Notes under the pieces: generated by a model
Database searches by the model: none
What the model was told of the DNA's origin: nothing
What the model saw: the letters and a program-made list of their open reading frames with translations, nothing else
In this document: piece by piece, positions 1 through 10,962 of the stretch
Position numbering within the stretch: the first letter of the stretch is position 1
Layout of the letters: each line of letters begins with the position of its first letter
Assembly (NCBI RefSeq): GCF_036023875.1
Contig: NZ_CP107931.1
Span: forward strand, 2,418,001-2,482,000
Length of the DNA stretch: 64,000 nucleotides
Source: Mycobacterium sp. NBC_00419
GTDB taxonomy: Bacteria; Actinomycetota; Actinomycetes; Mycobacteriales; Mycobacteriaceae
Direction: 5' to 3'
Made by a program: the position numbers and the translations under genes

Positions 1-1
1 G

Positions 2-559
2 GCGATCGCACGCAACGTGCGTCAGCTCCGGCAACAGCTGGGGTTGTCGGTTGCCGACATGGCGGCCCGGGTGGGCATCTCCAAGGCGATGATGTCGAAG
101 ATCGAGAACGCCCAGACCTCACCGAGCCTGTCCACCCTGGCGTTGTTGGCCAGGGGTTTGGATGTGCCGGTGACCAGTTTGTTCCGCGGCGCCGACGTCG
201 AGCGGCCGGCCGCATTTGTCAAGGCCGGTACCGGTGCCCGCATCGTGCGCAACGGCAGCAGGGAGGGCCACGAGTACGAGCTTCTCGGCTCCCTGCGGGG
301 TGAGCACAAGCGGCTGGAATGCCTGCTGGTGACGCTGTCGGAGAAGAGCCAGACCTATCCGTTGTTCCAGCACCCCGGCACCGAGTTCATCTACGCGCTC
401 TCCGGTGTCATGGATTACGCGCACAGCCGCTCGGTGTACCGGTTGCACCCGGGTGACTCGCTACAACTCGACGGTGAGGGGGCCCACGGGCCGGTGGACC
501 TGATCGAGGTGCCGATCCGGTTCCTGTCGGTCATCGCCTTCCCCGACTCGCAGGTCTGA
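2..559 (+). CDS. XRE-family regulator with C-terminal cupin domain (5' partial)
   Basis: Probable DNA-binding transcription factor. The frame is open to the left edge, reading AIARNVRQLRQ, so the true start lies outside the window; an internal GTG at 17 is the first start codon inside. Residues 1-60 form a helix-turn-helix of the HTH_3 (lambda Cro/CI) type, with the recognition stretch ISKAMMSKIENAQTSPS. Residues 100-180 form a small cupin barrel (FQHPGTEFIYALSGVMDYAH, then HPGDSLQLDGEGAHGPV), which in this family senses a small ligand. Such proteins often control amine or amino-acid genes, but the target is not visible because the upstream neighbours are missing. The gene is convergent with the beta-helix gene and only 5 bp separate the stops. 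Confidence 0.88.
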   Translation, partial: AIARNVRQLRQQLGLSVADMAARVGISKAMMSKIENAQTSPSLSTLALLARGLDVPVTSLFRGADVERPAAFVKAGTGARIVRNGSREGHEYELLGSLRGEHKRLECLLVTLSEKSQTYPLFQHPGTEFIYALSGVMDYAHSRSVYRLHPGDSLQLDGEGAHGPVDLIEVPIRFLSVIAFPDSQV

Positions 560-564
560 GGCGG

Positions 565-1797
565 CTACAGCGCCTGCCACGTGTGCCCGTCGGACAGCAG
601 CTCCACGGCGTCGCCCGGCGCCAACGTCACGCCCGCGACTGCGATGTCGCCGTCACTGACGTTCTTGCACGTGTAGCGGCTCGTATTACCTTGGGCAGCA
701 GGCATTTTCGGCCGCGCTCCGGCCGCCAGGAAGTACACGTAGTCGGTGCCCGGGGCGCAGGCCAGGGTGAGCGGGCCGGCGACGGTGGCCACCACCCGTG
801 CCCCGGTATTGGCCGAGGTGTTGCCGGCGATGGCCAGGTTGCGCCCTGTGCCGCGTACCGCGGCGGTGGCGAATCCGTGGTCGTCCCATTGGTTTCCGGA
901 GATCGACAGGTCATCGACGTGTTCGGCGGCCACTGCGTGCGACCAGCCGGCACCGTCGTCCTCGCAGGCGAACAGGTTGCCGGTGATGTTGAACCCGCGG
1001 ACACGGTGCTCGGCGTCGCGGGCGTAGATACCGATGGCCGGATAGGCCTCCGGTGATCCTTTGCCGCCGTTGGTGATGTTGTTGCCTACGATCTGCACGT
1101 GCGGTGCGTCCGAGTCGAGCCACGCCGGCATGGTGTAGATGATGGCCTCGCGGCGCGACCCCTCACAGATGTTGGCGACGATGGTGAGGTTCTTGTTGCC
1201 GCGCAATTCGATGTTGTGCGTGGGGGTTCCGTTGAGGTGGTTGCCGATGATGCGCAGCGGGCCGCTCTCCACGGACAGGTTCGGCCCGGTGGAGCCGACG
1301 TTGTTGTTGACGATCCACGAGTCGTAGAAGTGGTGGGTGGTGTGGATGCCGTATCCGGTGCCCTGTTCGACGAAGTTGTCGTCGATCCAGTTCAGCAGCC
1401 CGTCGGTGGTCGGGTTGAGCCGTATCCCGAACTGTGTCCAGCCCTTGATGAGGCAGTGCCGAAGGTAGCTCTTGTCCATCTCGACGACCAGGCCCGGGGA
1501 GCCGTGGCGGCCGGCGTCGATGACGAGGTTCTCGATCCGGGACTGCGACCACACCCCGGCGATGGGCGCGATGTCGGCGGTGGCCCTGATCGTCGAGGCG
1601 CGCTCGCCGTCGCCGGTCAGGCAGACCCGGGCCAGCCCACTGGCCTGTCCCAGCGATGCCGAGACGCAGTACACCCCGGCGGGCAGGAAGACGGTGGCGC
1701 CGCCGCCGTCGTGGGCGGCGCGCAGGGCGGACGCGATGGCCGCGGTGTCGTCGGCGCGGCCGTCACCGGCGGCGCCGTAGGACCGGACGTCGATCAC
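565..1797 (-). CDS. right-handed beta-helix (pectate-lyase superfamily) protein
   Basis: A 410-aa protein of the pectate-lyase-3/tailspike type. The N-terminus carries the family signature VRSYGAAGDGRADDTAAI, followed by FLPAGVYCVSASLG. The middle, roughly residues 90-350, has repeated short strands with Asn ladders (VNNNVGS, IGNHLNG, VANICEG, VGNNITN, ITGNLFA, ISGNQWD, IAGNTSA), as expected of parallel beta-helix coils. Family members bind or cleave polysaccharides; I cannot assign a substrate or a catalytic residue. No signal peptide is visible, so a cytosolic location or non-Sec export would be needed. The GTG start at 1797 has no Shine-Dalgarno sequence but a TAGCGT box six bases upstream, consistent with a leaderless mRNA. 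It is divergent from leuA. Confidence 0.75.
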   Translation of the reverse strand: MIDVRSYGAAGDGRADDTAAIASALRAAHDGGGATVFLPAGVYCVSASLGQASGLARVCLTGDGERASTIRATADIAPIAGVWSQSRIENLVIDAGRHGSPGLVVEMDKSYLRHCLIKGWTQFGIRLNPTTDGLLNWIDDNFVEQGTGYGIHTTHHFYDSWIVNNNVGSTGPNLSVESGPLRIIGNHLNGTPTHNIELRGNKNLTIVANICEGSRREAIIYTMPAWLDSDAPHVQIVGNNITNGGKGSPEAYPAIGIYARDAEHRVRGFNITGNLFACEDDGAGWSHAVAAEHVDDLSISGNQWDDHGFATAAVRGTGRNLAIAGNTSANTGARVVATVAGPLTLACAPGTDYVYFLAAGARPKMPAAQGNTSRYTCKNVSDGDIAVAGVTLAPGDAVELLSDGHTWQAL

Positions 1798-1803
1798 GCC
1801 GTC

Positions 1804-1809
1804 ACGCTA
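1804..1809 (-). promoter_or_regulatory. -10 box TAGCGT of a leaderless promoter (beta-helix gene)
   Basis: On the minus strand TAGCGT is followed by six bases and the GTG start at 1797. No Shine-Dalgarno sequence lies between. This spacing puts the transcription start at or next to the initiation codon. Confidence 0.5.
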
Positions 1810-1875
1810 GCGGTAGAGCCGTCCGAAAAACCCGGGCTTTGGCCTGGTGACGCATCGGGAGTACAGTACGTCCTT

Positions 1876-1917
1876 GTGCAGCGGGTGCTCCTCCTCGGAC
1901 GCCGCGACGGGGTCTGA
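1876..1917 (+). CDS. leuA leader peptide with three consecutive leucine codons
   Basis: A 13-codon reading frame starts at GTG 1876 and reads MQRVLLLGRRDGV before a TGA. The three leucine codons are CTC-CTC-CTC at 1888-1896. A purine-rich GGGAG lies about 13 bases upstream, a rather long spacing. The frame ends inside the hairpin that follows and sits about 80 bp before leuA. A short ORF rich in the codons of the pathway's end product is the hallmark of ribosome-mediated attenuation. It would let leucyl-tRNA supply control leuA. Actinobacterial leuA genes are known to carry leaders of this kind; the start codon here is my inference. Confidence 0.65.
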   Translation: MQRVLLLGRRDGV

Positions 1918-1940
1918 TCCAGACTGGCTTCCCGTCGCGG
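1902..1940 (+). promoter_or_regulatory. leuA attenuator hairpin
   Basis: The ten-base arm CCGCGACGGG (1902-1911) is perfectly complementary to CCCGTCGCGG (1931-1940). Inside it a second stem, GTCTG (1912-1916) with CAGAC (1920-1924), extends the helix and leaves a six-base bulge. The leader-peptide stop codon lies in the inner stem-loop. The left arm begins six bases after the last leucine codon, so a ribosome stalled on those codons would cover it. There is no good U-run after the stem (GUGUUUGCG), so Rho-dependent or translational control is as likely as intrinsic termination. Confidence 0.65.
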
Positions 1941-1963
1941 GTGTTTGCGATGCGCCGGTCTGA

Positions 1964-3811
<1,848 letters not shown>

Positions 3812-3874
3812 CGGCCCGGCAGGGCTAAGCTGGCGCGGCGCACATGCGCACCGCATTTAGCTGAGGAGTAGGCC

Positions 3875-4261
3875 ATGGACTGGGGATCGACCTGGGATTT
3901 TCTCTGGCATTTCTTGATCATCTTCGCCTGGATCGCCTACCTGCTGGTGCTGTTCCAGATCCTGACCGACCTGTTCTGGCGCGACCACAAGACCTCAGGC
4001 TGGATCAAGGCGGTGTGGACGATCTTCCTGATCGTCTTCCCGTGGATCACCGCGCTGATCTACCTGATCGCGCGCGGTCAGGGCATGACGGAGCGCGCTC
4101 GGGAAGCCGCCCAGCAGGCCAAGAGCCAGACCGACGCCTACATCCGGGAGGCCGCGGGCCGCTCACCGGCTCAGGAGATCGAGCACGCCAAGCAGCTGCT
4201 GGATTCGGGTGCCATCAGCGCTGCCGAGTTCGAATCGCTCAAGGCCAAGGCACTCGCCTAG
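3875..4261 (+). CDS. small membrane protein with PLDc_N-like and SHOCT domains
   Basis: A 128-aa protein of unknown role. Two membrane segments are visible: about residues 9-33 (FLIIFAWIAYLLVLFQIL) and 47-68 (AVWTIFLIVFPWITALIYL). They resemble the phospholipase-D N-terminal module (PLDc_N), a membrane unit without catalytic motifs. After an Ala/Gln-rich helix, residues 100-128 carry a SHOCT-type short helical tail (EIEHAKQLLDSGAISAAEF), which usually mediates oligomerisation. The ATG start at 3875 has a clear GAGGAG nine bases upstream. It is separated from leuA by about 60 bp. Function cannot be inferred further. Confidence 0.82.
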   Translation: MDWGSTWDFLWHFLIIFAWIAYLLVLFQILTDLFWRDHKTSGWIKAVWTIFLIVFPWITALIYLIARGQGMTERAREAAQQAKSQTDAYIREAAGRSPAQEIEHAKQLLDSGAISAAEFESLKAKALA

Positions 4262-4268
4262 GCCATTG

Positions 4269-4310
4269 GCCCGGGACACGCCGGGTGTCGGCAACACGCC
4301 GTGCCCGGGC
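4269..4310 (+). terminator. possible terminator hairpin between the PLDc_N gene and jetA
   Basis: GCCCGGG (4269-4275) can pair with CCCGGGC (4304-4310), and further pairs are possible between CACG and CGTG inside. No U-run follows. It lies eight bases after the upstream stop, so it would insulate the condensin operon, but this is inferred from structure alone. Confidence 0.3.
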
Positions 4311-4382
4311 GATCGGTGGCGCCGCCGTCGCCTATCTTTGACGGGCCGATGACTACTCGCGGAAGGTAAGGAGACGGCCCAG

Positions 4383-5840
4383 GTGGACGACGTCGCCCTG
4401 TCCATCGCCGAGCTCGCACAATCCAACCGGGACATCCAGGCCTCACCCACCATCCGGCTGCTGGCCGCGCTCAACATGAGCATGTACGCCACCCTGATGG
4501 AGCGCCATCTCAGTGGCGGTGTGGCGGTGGAGACCGAACTGGTGGTCGCGCTCGAGCGTGACCTCGACGACCTCGACCGTCCCGAGGGTTTGTCGGGCCT
4601 GGCCCTGATCAAGGTGTGGGCGAGCCAGGGCTGGCTGCACCGGGTCGCCGACACCCGCAGCGGCTACGAGCGCAATCTGTGCTACCTGACTCAGGAAGCC
4701 CGCCGGGCGCTGGACTTCCTGCGCGGCATCCGCCGGCAGGACACCATCGCCACCGGCGGGTCCATCAACGGCATCGCCTCCCGGCTCAAGCAGGTCGCGA
4801 TCCGCGTCGGAAACGACCCGGATCGTATTCGCGCCGGGATCCAGGCGCAGATCGCCGCGTTGCAGGCCGAGCTCGACGACCTGGACCAGGGCGTCACCCG
4901 GGTGCATGACGACGTCAGCGACTCCTACGACGAAGCCCATGCGATCGCGCTGCAGATGGAGCGCATGATCACCGACATCGGCCAGTACGGGACGATGATC
5001 GAGCAGGCCACCGCGGCCCTCGACGAGCCGATCGACACCAACCTCGAGTACCGCGACCGGCAGCGCCAGATGTACGCCGACTACCAGGCGGCCTGGGACT
5101 CCCAGGGCCGTGACTCGCACCGCGCGTTCCTGGCGATGGTCAACGACCCCGATCAGCGCGCCGAGTTCGAGTCCGACGTGGCCGCGGTCGCCGACGCGTT
5201 GCCGTCGCTTGATCCGGCGCTGCGCAAGGTGATGACCGGGTTCTTCGAGCTGGTCGGCCAGCAGATCGACGAGGTGGAGCGCATTCAGCAGCGCTGTGCC
5301 CAGCGCGTGAAACGGTTCACCGCGTTCGGCACCCTGGAACAGAGCCGCGGGGTGGCCCGTCAGCTCAACACCGCCATCGCCGCCGCGCGGACGCTGCTCA
5401 AGGAGTCGCTGACCGATTCCCGGCTGGACCTCGAACTGCCGCTGGCCCGGCACACCATCAGCTCCGTGGGGGCGCTGAGCTTCCGGATCAGCGACCTGTC
5501 GGCGCCCAAGCCGGCGCAGGCCGCCGACAGCACCGTCGACCTGGCCAGCTTCGCCGCGCTGACCACCCAGGTCGACGCTCCCGGCATGTCGGAGATGATC
5601 AACTCCGCCGTCTCCCGCGGGCCGCTGTCGCTGCCCGACGCGGTGTCCATGCTCGACTCGGCCTATCTCGGCCACGTGATCGTGTTGTGGTCGTGGGCGC
5701 TCAAGCAACCGCGCACCGACGGCGCCGACGCGTCGACGACAGTCCGCTTCCAGTCCCTCGACGGGCGTGACCGCGAGATCGAGGTCCCGCTGCTGATGTT
5801 CACCGAACCGATCTCCACCCTGCAGGGAGCCGCGCAGTGA
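4383..5840 (+). CDS. jetA: condensin kleisin-like subunit JetA/MksF (DUF3375)
   Basis: First gene of a three-gene SMC-like operon. The 485-aa product matches the DUF3375 family in length and in its N-terminus (IAELAQSNRDIQASPTIRLL, then ERHLSGG), the kleisin/MksF partner that bridges the heads of the JetC ATPase. Residues 140-200 and 290-340 look coiled-coil (QIAALQAELDDLDQGVTRVH; DEVERIQQRCAQRVKRF). It has no enzymatic motif. In the Wadjet (JetABCD), MksBEFG and EptABCD systems this subunit takes part in loop extrusion on small circular DNA and plasmid clearance; without the nuclease, related MksBEF complexes act in chromosome organisation. The GTG start has AAGGAG nine bases upstream. The stop overlaps jetB by four bases (GTGA), indicating translational coupling. 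Confidence 0.85.
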   Translation: MDDVALSIAELAQSNRDIQASPTIRLLAALNMSMYATLMERHLSGGVAVETELVVALERDLDDLDRPEGLSGLALIKVWASQGWLHRVADTRSGYERNLCYLTQEARRALDFLRGIRRQDTIATGGSINGIASRLKQVAIRVGNDPDRIRAGIQAQIAALQAELDDLDQGVTRVHDDVSDSYDEAHAIALQMERMITDIGQYGTMIEQATAALDEPIDTNLEYRDRQRQMYADYQAAWDSQGRDSHRAFLAMVNDPDQRAEFESDVAAVADALPSLDPALRKVMTGFFELVGQQIDEVERIQQRCAQRVKRFTAFGTLEQSRGVARQLNTAIAAARTLLKESLTDSRLDLELPLARHTISSVGALSFRISDLSAPKPAQAADSTVDLASFAALTTQVDAPGMSEMINSAVSRGPLSLPDAVSMLDSAYLGHVIVLWSWALKQPRTDGADASTTVRFQSLDGRDREIEVPLLMFTEPISTLQGAAQ

Positions 5841-6526
5841 CCACCGAACCTGCCATCGACTTCTCGTCGCTGCCCCAGGTCAACAAGACCTCCCGGGTGC
5901 CGCAGGAGCGCAGGCCGCGGTTCGACGGCGACGTCGGCGAGCTGCCCGACCGGGCGTGCTGGGCGTTGCAGAACCTGCTGACCCGCCGCTACATCAGCGC
6001 CGAATCGGACCGCGAGCTCTACGGCTGGGTGGTCGAATACCGCGACCAGCTCAGTGTCCGGCTGTCCGAGCTGGATCTGCTGCTGCGTATCGTCGAGGCT
6101 GTCGAGGTCGCCTTCATCGAACAGGCTCGCTACGAATCGGCAAGGGGCGTCAAGCTTTTGCGTCGCGAGCCGCTCGGCACCTACGACTCGATCCTGGCGC
6201 TGCACCTGGCGCAGATGATGCGTGCGGCAAGCGACCATACCGTGCTGATCTCCCGCGACGAGATGCACGGGCTGTTCGCCGGGGTGCTCAACGACACCGA
6301 CCGCGACACCGTCACCTTCGCCGCCCGCGTCGACGGCGCGATCGCCCGTTTGGCGTCGCTGGAGATCCTGCGGCGCAGCCGCGACGACGAGGACAGCTAC
6401 ACCATCAGTCCGGTGATCACCGCGGTGATGACCGCATCGGTGATCACCGAGTTGCAGCAGCAGTTCGAACTGCTGCTCAGTGGTGGCGCGCCGCAAGAGC
6501 AGGAAGAGGTCGACGTCGATGCCTGA
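5837..6526 (+). CDS. jetB: condensin KITE-like subunit JetB/MksE (DUF4194)
   Basis: A 229-aa protein of the DUF4194 family, the tandem winged-helix (KITE) subunit that binds the JetA kleisin and contacts DNA. Recognisable stretches are [40 protein letters not shown], and the C-terminal winged-helix segment [20 protein letters not shown]. The GTG start overlaps the jetA stop (GTGA), and the 3' end overlaps jetC by eight bases, so all three subunits are likely made in fixed ratio from one mRNA. No catalytic residues are expected. The family call rests on length, position and sequence character together. Confidence 0.82.
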   Translation: MTTEPAIDFSSLPQVNKTSRVPQERRPRFDGDVGELPDRACWALQNLLTRRYISAESDRELYGWVVEYRDQLSVRLSELDLLLRIVEAVEVAFIEQARYESARGVKLLRREPLGTYDSILALHLAQMMRAASDHTVLISRDEMHGLFAGVLNDTDRDTVTFAARVDGAIARLASLEILRRSRDDEDSYTISPVITAVMTASVITELQQQFELLLSGGAPQEQEEVDVDA

Positions 6527-9500
6527 GCAGTTCCACCTGGCCCGCCTTCAGATCGTCAACTGGGGTGTGTTCGACGGATACCACGACATCGCGTTCACCG
6601 AAGGCGGTGCGCTGATCGCAGGCGCATCCGGAAGTGGCAAATCCTCACTGCTGGATGCCATTTCGTTGGGTTTCCTACCGTTCAACCGCCGCAACTTCAA
6701 TGCCTCCGGTGACCATTCGGCCGCCGGGTCCAATGCCGGGCGGCGCACCGTCGACAAGTACGTGCGCGGCGCCTGGGGCGAGCGCACCGACGGCGGCACC
6801 AGCCGGGTGATGTACCTCCGCGGCGAGGGCACGGCGTGGTCGGCGGTCGCGGTGACCTATGCCAGCAACACCGGCCGCAGCGTCACGGGACTGGTGCTCA
6901 AGTGGCTGGTCGGCGAGTCCCGCTCGGACTCCTCAAGCCGGTTCGTCCTCGCCGACGGCGACCGGGACATCGAAGAGGTATGCAACCGCTGGGCCGCAGG
7001 ACGTTTCGACAGCAATGTGTTCAAGGACGACAACTGGCGCTTCTCCACCAAGGTCGAGTCCCAGTACCTCGCCCAGCTGTACGCCACCATCGGCATCCGC
7101 GCCTCCGACGCCGCCCAGCAGCTGCTCGGCAAGGCCAAGTCGCTGAAAAGCGTTGGTGGACTTGAACAGTTCGTTCGCGAGTTCATGCTCGACGAACCGG
7201 AGAGCCTGGCCCGCCTGCCCGAGGCACTCAAGCAGATCGACCCGCTCGTCGAGGCCCGCGAACTGCTGGCCGTCGCACAGCGCAAGCGCAAGATCCTCGG
7301 CGATATCGAGGCCATCCAGCAGCGCTACGCCTCGGAGTCCTCGGATCTGGGCATCATCGACCTCGTCGACCTGCCGATGGTGCGGGCGTACTCCGACCAC
7401 GTACGCCTGGCGCAGTGCCCGGCGCAGATCGAGGCGCTCGATGGCACCATCGACCAGCTGGGCAACGAGTACGAAGACGTCACCCGTGCACTGAATCTTG
7501 CCAAGGCGGAATCGGATTCGCTCAACGCACAGATCAACGGGTCGAGTTCGACCGTCGGGCCGCTGCAGTCGCAGGTCGCTGGCGCCGAGGCACAGGCCGA
7601 GGAGGTGTCGCGACGCTGGGCCGCCTACGAGTCGATGGTCGAGGCCCAGGACCTCGACGTCCCCGACACCGCCGACGACTTCTGGAACCTGCGCGACGAT
7701 CTGACCAAGCAGGCCACCGAACTGCTGGCCCGGCTCGACCGCGGCCGCGAAGCGTCCACCGACGCCGAGTACGCCCAGAAGGTCGCGCGCATGGCCCGTG
7801 ACGAGGCCGCCAAGGAACTGCGCCGCGTCGAGCACGTCGGCTCGGCCCTGCCGGAGTCGGCCATCACGATGCGCGAAGAGATCTGCGCCGCAGCCGGTGT
7901 CGACCCCGCCGAGCTGCCCTACATCGCCGAGTTGCTGGACTTGCGGCCCGAGCAGAGCCGCTGGCGAGTCGCCGTCGAGAAGGTGCTGCGCGGCGTCGGG
8001 CTGCGGCTGCTGGTACCCGACCAGCACTACGCCGCGGTGCTGCGCTTCGTCAACGAGACCAACATGCGGGGCCGGCTGCAGTTGCACCATGTCCGGGCCT
8101 CGGCCAGTGGCCGCGAAGCGGAGCCGAACACGTTGGCGGGCAAGCTTTTCATCGTCGATCCCACCCATCCGTGCGCCGCGGAAGCCGCCGACGTCATCGC
8201 CGCAGCAGGTGACCACATCTGCGTCGACACCCCCGACGTGTTCCCGCGATTCCGGCGGGCGGTCACCGACACCGGGCTCTACAAGGACTCCGAACGGCTG
8301 GCCATCAAGGACGACCGGCGTGCGCTGCGGCCCTCGGAGTACATCTATCAGGGCGACGTCGGGACCAAGATCGACGCTCTGACAGTCGATCTCAGCACCG
8401 CCGAGGAGGACTACCGGCAGGCCCGCCGGGTCGCCGATGACATCGCGGCTGAACGCCAGCAGTGCCGTGACCGGGCGGCCGCCTACAAAGCGATCTGCGA
8501 GCAGTTCCCGCAGTGGAGCCACATCGACACCGAGACCGCCGACAAGCACGCCGACCGGCTGCGCGAGCAGTTCGAGATCCTGCTGGCCGACCATCCCAAC
8601 ATCGAGGCCCTCTCGGAGCGGGCCGAAGAGTGCTGGACCGAGATCCAGACTCTGATGACCCGCCGCGGGGCCATCCAGACCCGACGCGACGACCTCGACA
8701 TGCGACGCACCCGGCTGCTGGAGTTGCAGGAACGCCTGACTCCGGCGTTCGTCAGCGAGCCGTTGACGGAGTTGCTGGACCGCTACTCGGCGGATCTGCC
8801 GGTGGCGCTGGAGCTTCTCGACCCCGAACCGCACCGCGAGGCGTTGTTCACCGCGATCCGCCGGGAGCGCGAGCAGCTGCGGGAGAGCCGGCGCCGCTCG
8901 TACGACGAGCTGGCCCGGATTCTCAACACGTTCGACACCGCGTTCCCCGATGCGATCCCCAATGACAGCGACGTGTTCGACGAGCGGGTGCACGACTATG
9001 TGGCGCTGTGCCGGCACATCGACGAGCGCGAACTACCCGAGGCCTACGAGCGGATGATGCGTCTGGTCACCGAGCAGGCACCCGATGCGATCCTGACCCT
9101 GCACCGGGTGGCCGAGCAGGCGGCCCGCCGGATCAGCGATCAGATCACCAGGGTGAACACCGGTTTGGGTTCGGTGGAGTTCAACCGCGGCACCCGGCTG
9201 ACGCTGCGCGCCACGCCACGGCAGCTGGCCGCGGTGTCCGAGCTGACCGCGGTCGTCAAGGCCATCTCGGGTCGTATCGCCGAGGTGGGTCTCGGTGACA
9301 ACCAGGCGATCCTGGACCAGTACGCTGACATCATCCGGCTGCGAAACCGGTTGGCGTCCAACACTCCTGAGGATCGGGCGTGGACGCGTGACGCGCTGGA
9401 CGTGCGTAACCGGTTCACCTTCGACTGCGCCGAATGGGACATCCACAGCGACGAACTGATCAGGACGCACAGCAACGCCGGGGACAACTCCGGCGGTGAG

Positions 9501-9881
9501 CAGGAGAAGCTGATGGCGTTCTGTTTGGCGGGCGCGCTGAGCTTCAACCTGGCCAGCCCCGACAGTGTGGACAACCGGCCGATCTTCGCGCAGCTGATGC
9601 TGGATGAGGCGTTCTCGAAGTCGGACCCGCAGTTCGCCCAGCAGGCGCTGCAGGCGTTCCGCAAGTTCGGGTTCCAGCTCATCATCGTGGCCACCGTGCA
9701 GAACGCCACGACGATCCAGCCCTACATCGACAGCGTGGTGATGGTGTCCAAGACCGACGCGAACGGCCGCAACGCCCGGCCGGTGGCCACAGTGGCGACC
9801 AAGACGATCGCCGAGTTCTCCACGCTGCGCAAGCAGATGAGTTCGTCGACGCCCGCGGGCAAGGTTCCGGTCGAGGTCTGA
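6519..9881 (+). CDS. jetC: SMC-like ATPase JetC/MksB
   Basis: The motor of the condensin-like complex, 1120 aa from ATG 6519. A longer frame opens at 6480, but ATG 6519 has GGAAGAGG ten bases upstream and the usual short overlap with jetB. The Walker A motif GASGSGKSS is at residues 35-43. The ABC signature SGGEQEKLM is near residue 990 and Walker [12 protein letters not shown] near 1026. Between the heads lie long coiled coils and a compact middle segment near 440-620 that probably contains the hinge. ATP binding would close the head dimer and drive DNA loop formation together with JetA and JetB. Only six bases separate its stop from dnaQ on the other strand, so no jetD gene follows. Confidence 0.9.
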   Translation: MPEQFHLARLQIVNWGVFDGYHDIAFTEGGALIAGASGSGKSSLLDAISLGFLPFNRRNFNASGDHSAAGSNAGRRTVDKYVRGAWGERTDGGTSRVMYLRGEGTAWSAVAVTYASNTGRSVTGLVLKWLVGESRSDSSSRFVLADGDRDIEEVCNRWAAGRFDSNVFKDDNWRFSTKVESQYLAQLYATIGIRASDAAQQLLGKAKSLKSVGGLEQFVREFMLDEPESLARLPEALKQIDPLVEARELLAVAQRKRKILGDIEAIQQRYASESSDLGIIDLVDLPMVRAYSDHVRLAQCPAQIEALDGTIDQLGNEYEDVTRALNLAKAESDSLNAQINGSSSTVGPLQSQVAGAEAQAEEVSRRWAAYESMVEAQDLDVPDTADDFWNLRDDLTKQATELLARLDRGREASTDAEYAQKVARMARDEAAKELRRVEHVGSALPESAITMREEICAAAGVDPAELPYIAELLDLRPEQSRWRVAVEKVLRGVGLRLLVPDQHYAAVLRFVNETNMRGRLQLHHVRASASGREAEPNTLAGKLFIVDPTHPCAAEAADVIAAAGDHICVDTPDVFPRFRRAVTDTGLYKDSERLAIKDDRRALRPSEYIYQGDVGTKIDALTVDLSTAEEDYRQARRVADDIAAERQQCRDRAAAYKAICEQFPQWSHIDTETADKHADRLREQFEILLADHPNIEALSERAEECWTEIQTLMTRRGAIQTRRDDLDMRRTRLLELQERLTPAFVSEPLTELLDRYSADLPVALELLDPEPHREALFTAIRREREQLRESRRRSYDELARILNTFDTAFPDAIPNDSDVFDERVHDYVALCRHIDERELPEAYERMMRLVTEQAPDAILTLHRVAEQAARRISDQITRVNTGLGSVEFNRGTRLTLRATPRQLAAVSELTAVVKAISGRIAEVGLGDNQAILDQYADIIRLRNRLASNTPEDRAWTRDALDVRNRFTFDCAEWDIHSDELIRTHSNAGDNSGGEQEKLMAFCLAGALSFNLASPDSVDNRPIFAQLMLDEAFSKSDPQFAQQALQAFRKFGFQLIIVATVQNATTIQPYIDSVVMVSKTDANGRNARPVATVATKTIAEFSTLRKQMSSSTPAGKVPVEV

Positions 9882-9887
9882 CGCGGC

Positions 9888-10874
9888 TCAGAACAGGGCG
9901 AACTGCTGGCCCTGGTCGACCGACGGCTCGAACGCGTCGATCCCGGTGCCGTTGGCCACCGATGTCACCGAGTCCATGAACTGGCGGTCGGAGACGGTCG
10001 GGACGCCCAGCTCGCGCGCCTGGTAGCCCTTGCCCTGTTCGGGCCGGGACTCATTGCAGATCACCAGTGACGTCTCGGGGTCGACCGCGTCGGTGTAGGC
10101 CAGGCCGGCGTGCAGGATGCGCTCGACGAGTTCTTCGTGCGTGCGGTTGACCTCGGCCGACAGCGCCACCCGCATGCCCTGCACCAATCGCCTGCCGTCG
10201 TAGCGGCCGGGGTTGAGGTACGGGCACGGCATCCGGGAGGCCAGCATCTTCAGCGGGCGCAGTTCTTCGTGGGTGATGCGGCCGTTCGGCCAGCGCCTGC
10301 GGTTGGCCGGCCGCACCGGCAGCCAGACGCCGTTGTCACGGGCACGCTGCAGCGCCGGGGTGAGCACCCGGGAGAGCACCAGCGCGTCGTCGAACGCGTC
10401 GTGGGCGCGGGTCTGGGCGACGTCCCAGTGCCGGGCCAGGGTCTCCAGCCGCAGGTTCTCCAGGCCCAGATCTAGCCGTCGGGCCAGTTCGACCGTGCAC
10501 ATGACGGTGTCGATCGGCAGCGCGGTGTCGGCCATCTCGGCCTCGGTGGTCAGGAATGCGTAGTCGAAGGCCACGTTGTGGGCCACCAGGGTGCGGCCGT
10601 GCAGCAGGTCGACGACGTCAGCCGCGATATCGCCGAAGGTGGGCTGGTCCTCGAGCATCTCGGCGGTCAGGCCGTGGATGTGGGTGGGGCCGGGGTCGAC
10701 GCCGGGGTTGAGCAGGCTGACCACCGAGTGTTCGACCCGGCCCTCGGGGTCCAGCGCGAGGGCGGCGAGGCTGATAACCCGGGCGTGACCTGGCCGAAAG
10801 CCGGTGGTCTCGACGTCGACGACGACCCAACCATCCCCCGGCTCGTGGGCTGGTCTGCCCCAGGTGTGGCTCAC
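9888..10874 (-). CDS. dnaQ: DnaQ-like 3'-5' exonuclease with BRCT domain
   Basis: The 328-aa length equals that of the M. tuberculosis epsilon-like protein Rv3711c. Residues 17-180 form a DEDDh exonuclease: VVVDVETTGF carries the first Asp and Glu, HNVAFDYAFL the second Asp, and HDAFDDA the His and last Asp. The C-terminal 90 residues resemble a BRCT domain (GMRVALSAEVNRTHEELVER and the ending DRQFMDSV). Despite the name, replication proofreading in mycobacteria is done by the PHP domain of DnaE1, so this protein is more likely an accessory or repair exonuclease. The frame is open much further upstream; GTG 10874 (VSHTWGRP) fits the known length and leaves an 88-bp divergent promoter region with murT. 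Confidence 0.9.
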   Translation of the reverse strand: MSHTWGRPAHEPGDGWVVVDVETTGFRPGHARVISLAALALDPEGRVEHSVVSLLNPGVDPGPTHIHGLTAEMLEDQPTFGDIAADVVDLLHGRTLVAHNVAFDYAFLTTEAEMADTALPIDTVMCTVELARRLDLGLENLRLETLARHWDVAQTRAHDAFDDALVLSRVLTPALQRARDNGVWLPVRPANRRRWPNGRITHEELRPLKMLASRMPCPYLNPGRYDGRRLVQGMRVALSAEVNRTHEELVERILHAGLAYTDAVDPETSLVICNESRPEQGKGYQARELGVPTVSDRQFMDSVTSVANGTGIDAFEPSVDQGQQFALF

Positions 10875-10949
10875 ACAGTCAGGATGGCACGCACCCCCGA
10901 CAGCACCGGGTACATCGAACCGTGTCGGGCCGCACACGTGCGCGCCGCA

Positions 10950-10955
10950 TAAACT
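10950..10955 (+). promoter_or_regulatory. -10 box TAAACT of a leaderless promoter (murT)
   Basis: TAAACT ends seven bases before the murT ATG at 10963 and no Shine-Dalgarno sequence intervenes. This supports ATG 10963 over the longer open frame. Confidence 0.55.
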
Positions 10956-10962
10956 GCGTCCG

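Noticed and set aside
6480..6518. Upstream start for jetC at GTG 6480
   Set aside because: The extra 13 residues are basic and overlap jetB more deeply. ATG 6519 has a well-spaced GGAAGAGG and the usual short overlap.
6933..9017. A 694-aa open frame antisense to jetC
   Set aside because: It mirrors the ATPase coding region, has no recognisable domain and no ribosome-binding site.
9882..9887. A jetD gene directly downstream of jetC
   Set aside because: Only six bases separate jetC from the stop of dnaQ on the opposite strand, and no other TOPRIM-type nuclease of this family is seen in the window. RecR has a TOPRIM domain but is plainly RecR.
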